Assembly: GCA_022578965.1 (NCBI GenBank)
Contig: MU400516.1
Coordinates: 372,001 to 436,000, forward strand
Source: Xylaria sp. FL1777
Lineage: Eukaryota; Ascomycota; Sordariomycetes; Xylariales; Xylariaceae
Length of the DNA stretch: 64,000 nucleotides
Reading direction: 5' to 3'
A program made the position numbers and the translations under genes. Positions 22,392-32,972 of this stretch are shown piece after piece. A model generated the notes under the pieces. It saw only the letters and a list, made by a program, of their open reading frames with translations, searched no databases and was not told the origin of the DNA. Numbering within the stretch: position 1 is the stretch's first letter; every line of letters begins with the position of its first letter.

Positions 22392-24986
22392 CTACCAGTA
22401 CACACCGCCTCCTTTCCCACTTTTACCATCCCAGAGCGCAGGCTTTCCGATTCCCTCGCGACTCCTGTCATCCTTAGCCCCTTTCGCCTTTTCGTCAACA
22501 TCGTTCTCCGCATCTTCCTCGAGAACTTTTACGATCCCTCCTTTCCTCCTCTCGCTCAGCCAGCGATCGGTCCACATCTTCATACGCTTCCTACTAACCT
22601 CACTCCCCACATTGACAGTCGGGACGACCTTCTCGATACGCAGGGTCATGAGGAAGAGCGCGAGCTCGCGAAAACTCGAATGCTCAGAGTACGGGACGCC
22701 AAAGCACATGGCCTCGCGCGTGCTTCCGCGCTGAGCGACGAAGTCGCGGCTTCCAAAGTGGGTTCTCCACGCTTCGCCATGCAAGATAGACGTCGTGGGG
22801 ACAGAGCCCGGGGACGTGTTGGCAGGTACATTCTTCGCGGTAGCAGTAGGGGAACGGAAGTTCCATCCTGACGGTCGGAACCCGACAATGCGTGTGAAGT
22901 GCGGCTTGTAGGAGTCTAGGTAGTCTTGGAGCGTCTCGGCACGGATCTCCATTATCATTTGCATATGGACCTGCGCCTCATACGGATTGGAAGTCATCAG
23001 CGCCGCTAGCTCTGGGTCACCCAACTGCGAGCAAATCTTGATCTTAGATGCGGAGGCGAAGATCTTCGTATTGAGTGCTTGCGCAATCGCTTTGCAAATG
23101 CGCTCCTTGCCTATCGAGTAGGTGCCGCAAATTACGAGAAGCCTATTCTTTGGATCGCTTCGAGTCCCGGTATCGGATTCCTCGCTCTTAATCACAGCTG
23201 GTGTTGTATCGCCATTTCCCTTGGGGAAGAATGAGTTGACTGTTGTACTGCCCTTCTCACGCTTAAGCCTGTCAAATGCCTCGTCCGCTGCACATGGATC
23301 TCCCGATAACGCCTTGCAAAAGTCTGCACAGGCTCTGACGACATCGTTCTGTGGAGGAAATGAATAACGAGGATTGAGGTACGTTGTGTCTAAATAACAG
23401 ACATCAATCTTTTGCTGCTTGACTTTCCCTGATATTGTGTCTACAAGATCGGGCCTTAGTAGAGGATGGGTGATTTGTGCTGGACAAGCTCGAAAATCGC
23501 CACAATGCAGTATTCGTTGAGTTCTTAGATTTGATCCCCTCCTAATCTTCTTCTCGAATAGGAAGAGGGAGCTTCCAGGACAATGATTTGCCGGTAACAT
23601 AGTGACCGTCACACCCTCGGTACCCGGCACTTCCAATGTCTCCTCAAATTCAAGCTCTTTTATGTACTTTGAGGCCGTTCGTAATTGGCTCTTGATAAGA
23701 CTGCCGGTCACTTTACTACAGTATATGGGACCGTGAGACCAATTCGCTGTAAGACCTATATAGTGATCGCTGTGAAAATGACTAAGGAAGTAGGCGTTGC
23801 ATCCTTCAACAGCACCATATCGGAAGGCATCGACACAGATGAAAAACCCTGGCATAATCTTGTAAAATGGACATGTTCTCTGATACGCCGGCTTGCCCCT
23901 GGAGGCATTTTCTGCTGCTGCTGCAGAAGCCCAGGCAGAGTCTTCAGCATGACCAGACATTAATTTGCTGAAAGCAGAAGTTGGGTTGTTTGTGCTGCTC
24001 CCAAGACTTATGGGGTTGGTCTGGCCCGGCCGGGGAACAGCGGCTTTAGCAAAACGTTTACTCATCTGGGGCGCGTCCACCGTATCTCCAAAGGGTGGAG
24101 GGGTAGTCGCTGATGTAGAAAGAGGGTTTCCGTCAAGACAAGCATTGACATGAACAGTTGCCTGCTCCGGTGTAACACCATCTAAGCTGGCATTGCAAAT
24201 AGGGCATGCTTGTGCCATATAATCCCCTGACTCCTCAGCCTCAAGTCTCGCCTGCTCTTCCATAAAACGTCGTTCACGAAACTCTTCCCCTTCATCATCA
24301 AATTCGTTATCGTTGTCGTCACCAAAAAGCCCCTCCATATCGTCAATATCCTCGAATTTTTCATCATAGAATTCATCTTTCTGTATATCAGATTGATCGA
24401 GAGGATCCGGGCAACTTTCATCGACAGGTAGATTCGGCGCCGACGGTACGGAGGTCTCGGGCTTGTCTGTGGCTATCGAGGGATGAATTATCGCACCGGC
24501 ACCCGCTTGTTTCGACAATGTTCCGCCGGTTGTATCATCCTCGCTATCCGAGTCGGCCAAAAATGGACCCTTCCCTCGTCTCGGCTTTGTTGGCCCTCGC
24601 CGAACGGGCTCTGGTGGTGCTTTCTCTTCATATGTAGACTCTTGCTCTCCTCGATCGCGCTTCTCTAACTCCGTGGGTCGTAGAGAGTCGCTAGCATCGT
24701 GACTCAACTTCCGTCGTTTCGGAGGGTTCTGGCTACCTTCACATGGTATTTTCTCGATGTAGTCTTCGGCGCCGTAGATATCTTCTTCCTTCGGAACAGC
24801 AATAGAGGAACCGGGTAGGAAAAGCTGTTCTTCGACTTCAACTTTCTTGAAGAAATTGCGTATGTTCCCATTTAGGTTTGCAGAGCTCTTCTTCCCGTTA
24901 GGTGTCGTGTCGCTTGCTTGTGCAGGCTTAAAACTAAGCTTGGTTTGCTTTGGTTGTCTTCGAGGTGTCACAGATTTGGTAGGCAT
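22392..24986 (-). CDS. pso2: DNA interstrand-crosslink repair nuclease Pso2/Snm1
   Basis: An intronless 864-residue frame from ATG at 24986. Near the N-terminus 'RRQPKQTKLSFKP' resembles a PCNA-interaction (PIP-like) motif. A long acidic, disordered region follows. Residues ~261-283 form a UBZ4-type ubiquitin-binding zinc finger (C261, C264, H279, C283). The metallo-beta-lactamase/beta-CASP nuclease fold starts near 375 with the metal motif HFHSDH (403-408), NHCPGS (467-472) and HCGDFR (494-499). The DRMBL segment runs to the C-terminus ('VICGTYSIGKERI', 'VPYSEHSS'). Snm1/Pso2 enzymes are 5' exonucleases that process interstrand crosslinks in the nucleus. An opposite-strand open frame at 22296-22871 is a shadow. 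Confidence 0.97.
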   Translation of the reverse strand: MPTKSVTPRRQPKQTKLSFKPAQASDTTPNGKKSSANLNGNIRNFFKKVEVEEQLFLPGSSIAVPKEEDIYGAEDYIEKIPCEGSQNPPKRRKLSHDASDSLRPTELEKRDRGEQESTYEEKAPPEPVRRGPTKPRRGKGPFLADSDSEDDTTGGTLSKQAGAGAIIHPSIATDKPETSVPSAPNLPVDESCPDPLDQSDIQKDEFYDEKFEDIDDMEGLFGDDNDNEFDDEGEEFRERRFMEEQARLEAEESGDYMAQACPICNASLDGVTPEQATVHVNACLDGNPLSTSATTPPPFGDTVDAPQMSKRFAKAAVPRPGQTNPISLGSSTNNPTSAFSKLMSGHAEDSAWASAAAAENASRGKPAYQRTCPFYKIMPGFFICVDAFRYGAVEGCNAYFLSHFHSDHYIGLTANWSHGPIYCSKVTGSLIKSQLRTASKYIKELEFEETLEVPGTEGVTVTMLPANHCPGSSLFLFEKKIRRGSNLRTQRILHCGDFRACPAQITHPLLRPDLVDTISGKVKQQKIDVCYLDTTYLNPRYSFPPQNDVVRACADFCKALSGDPCAADEAFDRLKREKGSTTVNSFFPKGNGDTTPAVIKSEESDTGTRSDPKNRLLVICGTYSIGKERICKAIAQALNTKIFASASKIKICSQLGDPELAALMTSNPYEAQVHMQMIMEIRAETLQDYLDSYKPHFTRIVGFRPSGWNFRSPTATAKNVPANTSPGSVPTTSILHGEAWRTHFGSRDFVAQRGSTREAMCFGVPYSEHSSFRELALFLMTLRIEKVVPTVNVGSEVSRKRMKMWTDRWLSERRKGGIVKVLEEDAENDVDEKAKGAKDDRSREGIGKPALWDGKSGKGGGVYW

Positions 24987-25920
24987 AGCGCCGCGAGACC
25001 TGGGATATATTGTGATCCAATCAATGGTACAAGTATCAATCCATACGATGAATAATACATGTGCTAAGTCGCCCGTCTATCTTTTCTTTTTTTCTTTGCG
25101 AAATAGATGGCAATTCACAGCAATCTAGAAGTCCTATCATAAAGTGAATGGAAATAAGGGCAGGGAATTTGCCCCTCGATAAGGTAGGTAGGTACCTGCT
25201 ACATAGGGTAATTATAGTGAACGCGATGGGGCCTGCTCAGGCGCCTTCGTTGCGCGCCGTCACCTGATTTGAGATGCCAAGATCCCGCTATAACAAGAGA
25301 TCTCGAACCAAAAAAGATCCAGATAATACTGCTTTCAAAACCTAACTAAAAAGCCATGTAAGATGAGAGATATAATGATGAATAGAGTATTCAAGGTGAA
25401 GAATTGGATTATAAGACTATTTCTTCTACCTATCTTTTTGGTAATTTGACCAGTTCTTGCAGTAATAAACTTCATCCAGGTTCGTACCTAGTATTATAAG
25501 TCGAACAACGCTTGACCCACTCTAAACAGTACTGAAGAAAAAGTCAGTGTTTTGGTACTTACAAATGGATATTTATTATAGCTATTGTATATTGAGAAAG
25601 ATCTCATTACTCCAGCTAGACAGGGGATTATTTTCCAATGCTATCACAAAATAGCACCAAACGTGGTGAAGGTATGTCTTTGTATGTGCTATCACTCAAT
25701 CTTCTACAGCAAAAGGCTTGGCTATAGATATTAGCTTCGACTCTTGCAACAACCTGTGTACGGGTATGAGAAATGTCGAAGGAAATCCCGAGTGGCTTTG
25801 CTCATATGCTGTGCGAGTGCAGTTTGTTTTACTGAAGACACAACAATGGTCTCTTGCAATTTGACATTATTCCTGACTCTATAAAAATATATCGTAAAAC
25901 TATATAAAACGCTGAATGCT
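24987..25920. other. Intergenic region between PSO2 and the transporter gene
   Basis: About 930 bases, AT-rich, with no coding signal. It holds the PSO2 promoter on its left and the 3' end of the MFS gene on its right. One GTAGGTAGGTACCTGC string lies near 25.18 kb. Confidence 0.55.
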
Positions 25921-28135
25921 TCAATTTACAGTCTTCTCGTTCATACCAATCTCCATGCCATCGCTTTCCCGGTCCGGCGATTCGGATCCTGAGCTGGACC
26001 CCTTCAGCTTCTCATTTTTCAGCGACTTGGCAATAATTGGAGGGTTGCCGACGAAGTAATTGCGGATGTCCTGTGTTATCTCATCATCGTCATCTTCAAA
26101 ATCCGCCGACTCGGCATCGCTGCTTGCCCTTCTCTCCTCCCACTCCGCACGGAGATCGCGGATCTTGGCCTTCATGTCCAGATCGGGGTGGTAGCTCTTA
26201 CCAGCACCCATCCATCGCTCCCATAGAGACAGATGTTGAGGGTGGATGGCAATTCCGTGGTATTCTTCGGGCCGGCCCTCCATGATATACTGCCACCGAC
26301 GCTCTTGCTCCTTTAAGTCAAGACCGGTGGTGTCCGGAAGCCAGATAAGTGTTACGAGCATGCCAGCAAGGCCGAACCAAGGCACAACGAGGAATTTTGT
26401 CTGGTTGTCAATGTAATTGTAGAGCACGGACGCTAGGAGAGCGCCAGATTTTCCAATCATCGCCGAAAAGCCGTGTGCGCTGGCGCGGACTTGCGTCGGG
26501 TAGACTTCGCCGGCGACGAGGAAAGTAACTGCGTTGGGACCGAATTGGTTGAAGAACGACGACAGGAAGTAGAGAGCTTGGAAGCTGTGGATTCCAGCTG
26601 GGCTCGTATAGTACTTGTATTTGAAAGCGGGGATAACGAAGGCAAGGAAGCAGACTAGGAAACCGATCTGTTGCATGTTCTTCCTGCCATACATCTTGTT
26701 GTCGATCAATAATGCAGCAGCATAGTAGCCGGCCAACGAAACGACAACGTTAATCAAGTTCCAGTTCCAGGTCGTTAGAAGCGAGTTAGGATTGTCGGAT
26801 ATAACACTAATAAATTGACCTGAGCACCGCTGTGTTAGCACAAAATTCTGTAGGTCTTTAGACTATTAATCAACTTACTCTGGAAAAGTTTGTTTCCGTA
26901 GAAAAAGACGTCGTTGAAAAACCAACCAGAAGCAGTGGCGAAGAGCCGGCCGCCGAAGTGCTTGAAAGTGACCTTGAGTGATTTGACATCGTATCCTGTA
27001 ACATTGGCCTTTTTCTTGGCCTTTTCCAGGTGCTTGGAAGCGGATTTCATCTTGTAAGTACGGTAATAGACAAGCCACAGGGTACCAATCGCGGTAAGCG
27101 CGAATGAGATTCGAAACGTAAATTGGGCAGCGAACTGGCTATATGGCGGCTCGCCGCCGGTGCCTCGGTTAAAGATAACTAAGAGGACAGTCAAGGTGAT
27201 CTGGTTAAAGAATTGACCCCAGCCCTGCATCAGAAAGGCCAGTGTGACTTTTCGGCCACGGTGCAGTCGGTCTTCCCGAGTCGACAGCTTTCCGGCTGTC
27301 ACAGCGTTCTCCATGGATGATGTTGCTGTGATGGGGTATTCACCACCGACCCCAATACCTAAACATTGTGAGTGAATTGCCTCATCCTATAAGGGGTGAT
27401 TGATTCGTACCATAGAAAAATAAAGAGAAGGCATATAGGATTACCCAGCCTTGTAGCGTAACACCCCAAGAACCGGTAAGCAACAACAAGCCAATAAACA
27501 TGATCACGGCATCTTGTATCAGACCCCATCTTCGTCCAATCCAGTCGCCAATAATCTATATGGACAAAGGTTAGTTTAGATCGAAAGAGGATGAAGAGGC
27601 GCAGACGTACACCAACGCCGGTCTGACCGAACATGATACCGATGATTTCGAGGTAAGTCACCGATGCGACCCAATTCTTGTTACACACTTCATACGTGCC
27701 CCAGCAATTCTTCCATACTTTGGCGAACAGTGGCTGCAAGTTTCCTATCGAGAACAGGACATAACCTTCTAGGAGCAAGCCAGCGCCAGGAAGGACGGAA
27801 TTCCGGAAGTACCAAGAGAGGGGGCTGAGGGGGTCTTTCTTTATCATGGACCATATCGTCGAGAGTTCTTTCTTGGTCTCCTGTGAGCTGATTTCGTTGA
27901 CGAACTTGAAACGCTGGACGAAAGGCAAGTCGGCCCAGTACACGCCCTCGGGAGTGTACGAGTCATCGGGCCGGAGCAGGTGTGAGAAGATCTGCTTCTC
28001 ATAATCGGTAGTATAGCTCGTGGAGGCCCGGCGAGGATAGTGTTGGTGTTCATTGCCAGTTTCCGGCCCATGAGGGACAGGGAGCTCTCCAATCGGAGGA
28101 TCATGCTCGTTATGGTGACGAAGAAAACCAGCCAT
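25921..28135 (-). CDS. PHO84-type major facilitator (phosphate/organophosphate symporter family)
   Basis: Four exons: 27611-28135, 27411-27555, 26879-27358 and 25921-26819, giving 682 residues. Introns of 55, 52 and 59 nt have GTACGT, GTACGA and GTAAGT donors. Hydrophilic N- and C-terminal tails enclose a 12-helix MFS core. Diagnostic pieces are 'GAGLLLEGYVLFSIG' in helix 1, the loop 'IIGDWIGRRWGLIQDA' after helix 2, 'GIGVGGEYPITATSSMENA' (the GGxYP signature of the phosphate:H+ symporter group) and 'PTQVRASAHGFSAMIGKSGA' in the second half. The tail is acidic and serine-rich, as in regulated plasma-membrane carriers. The substrate could be inorganic phosphate or a phosphorylated metabolite; this subfamily resembles uncharacterised fission-yeast metabolite transporters more than PHO84 itself, so no symbol is given. 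Confidence 0.92.
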
Positions 28136-30959
28136 GGTGGAAGGCGACCTAGGTCATGTAAACTTGCCGTAGGAGGGTTGGTGTTCGCCAATGGGGATGG
28201 TGACGTATAGACACCCGCTCCCTTTGGAAGAACAATATAATGTGCGCGTGTGCGCGTGTATGTGTGAAGAAGATGTTCTCTCAGAATAGGAAGGGGAGGA
28301 GAAGGGGAGCAGAGGAAGGTAAATAAAGTAATTGAGTTTAACCAGACTCTTGGTTTGAGAGCAGAGAAGGTTTACTTATTAAAGAATAGTTCCCACCATA
28401 ATAAGACTTATAAACACGAGGAAGCGTATTAGTGAAGAGGCCCCCATACTACCTAGGTACTGTACACTACCTACCGCTTTCAGCGGATTTTCTTGTACTT
28501 CTCCAGTAAGGATTTGTGGCCAGACTACATCGGAGTTATTTTCATGCCCCTAGCCGACATGTAATCCATCCTCTCGCCTGACTATCATACAGTACGAAAG
28601 GCATGGCAAGACGGACTAGTGGGGGTTCGGTCTCTAGTATACGACTCCGCAAGAATGGCACCGCAATTCGATGGATCCAGACACCCTATGCGTACGTAGT
28701 AGATGCTGACGACTCGCCGAGTCTAACGAGACCATACTCACTCGCACCAAAAGCGACGACACCACGTTGTAACCATCCTTTATCGACCACCCGTTATCCC
28801 ACAGCATTGATTTTCTGTAGAGAGTCCGCCAGAGGTCTGACTTTTGTCCTTTGTTGCGATAACGGTTGAGTTGCTACATGCCCACATCGTCAACTGTGTG
28901 GTCACGATGCAACAACGCATGTGAATCCTGCCGAGAGTCTTGTTGGTAGGTCGTTTACCTTACCCTACCTACCTAGTTTAGTGGCGGCCGAAATGACGGC
29001 ATCCGTCGGTTGCGCCGTCACCTTCGCTCTTCTTTTAGTATAAGATAGGCTGTAAGTCTGGCGTGTTTTGCTATGTTTGCAGGGTTCGAGTTGAGGTTCT
29101 CGTCAAGGACTCAGCGACCAATCACGGCTCGATTTGAGAGCACGTTGTGCTTCCGGCTGTGTTGATTTGCCGGGAACTAGAAATTAGTGCGAGATCGTCT
29201 TGGCTGGAACAGGGATAGAGACGATCATGGTGTGCGCCGTAGATAGAATCTTCAGGTGGCAACGGCCTGGGGACGAAAGAAAGGCTCCAATAGTGAAGCG
29301 AACCCCCGCTGGAACCCTGACTAGCTAGCTACGTTAAAGAAGCTAATGTAGCGCACTAGTGTAGCCTACCCACTGCGTTGGGGAGGGTCACTGGGGTACC
29401 TGCAAGCCTCGCTCTTTTTTTACTGGACCCCCGCGAGCCGCTACGTCGCCAAGCACAGCCCTCCCGGAGCTTCGATAGCAAAAGGTAGCAGCCTGTTACT
29501 ATACTACCTATGGATGCGTATTCACCTGCAGCGCCGAGAGAAGATGCTAAGTCTTGGCCACAGTTCGGCAAAGCTTGAACGATTCAAATTTTCCGCATTC
29601 TGCAAGTGCTCGCGTGAGCAAGTTCGACTCCAAACTGGATCCCTATTCGGTTCTTCTTCCCCCTTCGAGTACCGTAGCTGAAGTTTGTCTTTTCTTCCCT
29701 CGGATTTTGCCGTATTTTGCAGGTCATATCAAATGCGCCTCTATTCTTTGTGTCTGGCCACTGCGGGCGTAAGACAGACACTACTTATATCCAGCCGGCT
29801 GCTTATAGTAATGTAAAAACTATTTGTAATTGTAATACCTACACTACCTAGGTAGTATGCTAGCCGTATCGTCCACACATGTAATGAATATACCTAACCT
29901 ACCTACCATGTAATTCTCCAGGTATTTAGGACTCCCCATTCCTTCAACATATGCGTATACTATATACTACGTAGTATCTACCCGCCTTACTTTCAACAGT
30001 CGCATATTAACGCTTCGAAACGATAACTTCGCATGATATTATTCTGAGTATTATAATACGCCCCGCACATTATATTAAACACACGTAGCAACGCATAGGG
30101 GTCCAGTGTAGCAATCGTAAGAGTAGGCCACCATTCACTGCTCTCCAGGGCTACATAGCCGCGGCTTCGGCGCTTATCAATAACTATTGCAGAACTTACT
30201 ATGAAGCAAGTGGCATGTTTGAACACATGCTCGGCCCTATTTCGTGTCTATGCACTTTTGTGGCCGCCAACACTAATGCCGTTGAATAGATATCTGATTA
30301 ATTAGCAATAGGCACAGTTACACTATAGAGTCAGCCAAAATAGATACCTATACGTGGTGGGTGCTATTCATGCGACTGCTTTGAATGCCAGCCTACCTAC
30401 AGCCGGTGTAGTTAGTCCTGATTCGCGAGAATGAGAAAATGCCCGACTTGGCATGAGCATATTCAGGTATTCAGGCCAATGCTCCCATAAACTATACCCT
30501 CGGAGAGACATTATGTTTCAGATAAGGGCTATATATGCTGGCAACCTAGGTTGCATGTAGTATTGGCTAACAGCAATTGCTTATTGGTTTGGTTGTTACA
30601 TATCAACACACAAGAACTTTGCGAGACTCTATGGATTAGGGGAGTGTATGATGCAGACGTAACGCAATGAGGGAGGCAATAACACGTAGATGAGACGAAT
30701 ATTGAAATCATTTAGAATATGGTCATGACTAGCTCATAGTGTCACAAAACCGGTGCCGTCTAGAAATGGATTAAAGTGATATCACGTGATCTCGCTCCTC
30801 TTAACACCGCGTTAGGACGCGTCGGATCCACTCTGACCAATAGGTTAGTACCTAGGTACCGTGATCTCCAATTTTCAGCAACTGTATTCTCATCATTCTC
30901 AACTCGCATTGTGCACGACGGCGTCTAAACGCTACGTCAAGTAGCAAATACGAATCGCA
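28136..30959. other. Intergenic region between the transporter and APN1
   Basis: About 2.8 kb between divergent genes. No family match is seen in the open frames at 28603-28869 or 29554-29772. It contains a GTGCGCGTGTGC alternating tract near 28.24 kb and three ACCTAGGT palindromes (28451, 29846 and 30850). The last lies about 110 bp upstream of the APN1 start. Confidence 0.5.
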
Positions 30960-32437
30960 ATGCCTCCTCGTCAGTCACTTCGAAAAGCAAAAGTGGCCAC
31001 CGCGGAAAATAGTGCAACCAAAGCCACTACTCCGAGGGCTGGTGTTGCATCAAAAACCGAGTCCAAGACTAGAATTGCCAAGCGCAAAGTTATCGAAGCC
31101 AGCCCCGAGCCCGAAATCACCTCGGAAGAAGAGGCAGAAGCCAAACCCGTCAAGAAACGCAAGGCCATAGCTAAGGCAAAGGTGGAAGACGACGATTCGG
31201 CTGCCGAGGAGCCTAAAGCTGCTTCACCGAAGAAGCGGAGGACAGCCAAAGCCAAAGCTAAGCCAGAAGACGCCGCCATGCCACTCGCCGAGCGCACCGC
31301 CATTGCTTCTCTGAAGAAGGCAATGTATATCGGTGCCCATGTTAGCAGCGCAGGCGGTAAGGTCCATAATTGTGTCCACGAGCTCTGCTCTCTGTCTGAC
31401 TTACTATGACAGGCGTCCATAACTCAATCACAAACGCCGTGCACATCGGTGGGAACGCATTTGCGCTCTTCCTCAAATCACAGCGCAAATGGGCGAACCC
31501 ACCTATCACCCCGGAAGCCCGGGACGGGTTTCGAAGACTCTTTAAGACGCACAACTTTGAAGTCCACCGACACTGCCTACCCCACGGCTCCTATCTTGTG
31601 AACCTGGCACAAGCAGAGAAAGAAAAGGCAGACCAGGCGTATAATGGGTTTCTCGACGACCTGCAGAGGTGCGAGTCGCTGGGAATCAAGCTATACAACT
31701 TCCACCCAGGTAATACGAACGGAGACGCCCGCGATGCCGCAATCGGACGCATCGCGGCGCAGCTGAACAAGGCACATAAGGCCACAAGTACGGTGGTAAC
31801 CGTTCTCGAGAACATGGCCGGTCAAGGCAACGTCATCGGCTCCACATTTGAGGATCTGCGCGACATCATTGCGCTCATAGACGACAAGACCCGCGTCGGT
31901 GTCTGCATCGATACCTGCCACACCTTCGCAGCCGGCTACGACCTGCGCTCGCCAGAGGCGTTTGCGGCCACCATGTCGAAATTCGACGAGGTGGTCGGTA
32001 CAACCTACCTACGGGCACTACATCTCAATGACAGCAAGGCGCCCCTAGCTTCACACCGTGACCTGCATGCCAACATCGGGACGGGATTCCTCGGTCTCCG
32101 GGCCTTCCACAACGTCATGAACTACGACTCCCTCGCCGGCTTGCCCATGGTGCTCGAGACGCCCATCGACCGGCCCGGACCGGACGGCAAGACCGTCGAG
32201 GACAAGCAAATCTGGGCCGACGAGATCAAATTGCTTGAGAGTCTCATCGGCATGGACGCAACGTCAGCGGAGTTCGTCGCCTTAGAGGAGAAATTGCAGG
32301 CGCAGGGTGCGAGCGAACGCGCCAAGATCCAGGACCAGGTCGATCGCAAGAGCGCCAAGGGTGCGAAGAAGGCGACTGCAAAGCCGAGAGGGAAGAAGAA
32401 GAAGGCTAAGGAAGATTCCGATGACGATTCTGAATAA
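30960..32437 (+). CDS. apn1: Apurinic/apyrimidinic endonuclease Apn1 (endonuclease IV family)
   Basis: Two exons, 30960-31356 and 31413-32437, encode 473 residues; the 56-nt intron has GTAAGG, CTGAC and CAG signals. Residues 1-118 are a basic, acidic-patched tail with several KKRK-type nuclear signals. The TIM-barrel core starts at 'MYIGAHVSSAGGVHNSI' (~122) and shows the family's zinc ligands: 'HRHCLPHGSY', 'VLENMAGQGN', 'CIDTCHTFAAGYD', 'ALHLNDSK', 'HANIGTGFLG' and 'LETP'. The C-terminus is again lysine-rich. The enzyme cuts 5' to abasic sites and trims blocked 3' ends in base-excision repair. It faces bub1 tail to tail. The first intron splits the conserved GGVHNS motif, which supports the splice. 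Confidence 0.97.
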
Positions 32438-32972
32438 ATGTTGGTGTCATATTCGGAATTTTTTTTTTTTACCTACGAAACTGGTAAGGCTCGTATATAA
32501 AAAGCACCCCTTGTACTGTTGTATATTCATCGTCTGAGGACTCAGTATGTAACTTGATGAAGAGCATGGCGTCTGGGACAAGGTAGTAAATAGGGACAGA
32601 AATTAATTTGCATGTAGCATCATCACAATCCCAAGAATAGGTCTCCTACATGAAATTCTGATGGTATGAGAATATAATCAGTGGAAAGCATTGAAAGTTA
32701 GATAAATGATGATAATAATAAAGTCGGGATTAATTAACCAAGTTAACTTATATGGATATCTCATGCGAAAACGAAGTTCGGCCTCTCCTCCCCTAACGCC
32801 TAATCAGATGCGTTGCTCGTCTCGTCGTCTTCGTAACTGTAGGCAATCTAGCCCCGCGGTTCAACCAGGGATCATCGCTAACCCATGTCTAATCTCTATC
32901 TCCCCATTCGCAATCTAAGATCATATACACCTATATCCAGCAGCAGCCTAGTAGAGTGTCGAAACAGCACTC
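32438..32972. other. Shared 3' region between APN1 and bub1
   Basis: About 535 bases between two convergent stop codons. It has a T11 run just after APN1 and AT-rich sequence suitable for poly(A) sites. No gene is seen. Confidence 0.6.

Noticed and set aside
22296..22871. 191-codon plus-strand frame
   Set aside because: It lies antisense to the well-supported PSO2 coding sequence and has no domain.
30971..31420. 149-codon minus-strand frame
   Set aside because: It mirrors the lysine- and alanine-rich N-terminus of APN1 and crosses its intron; it is a shadow.
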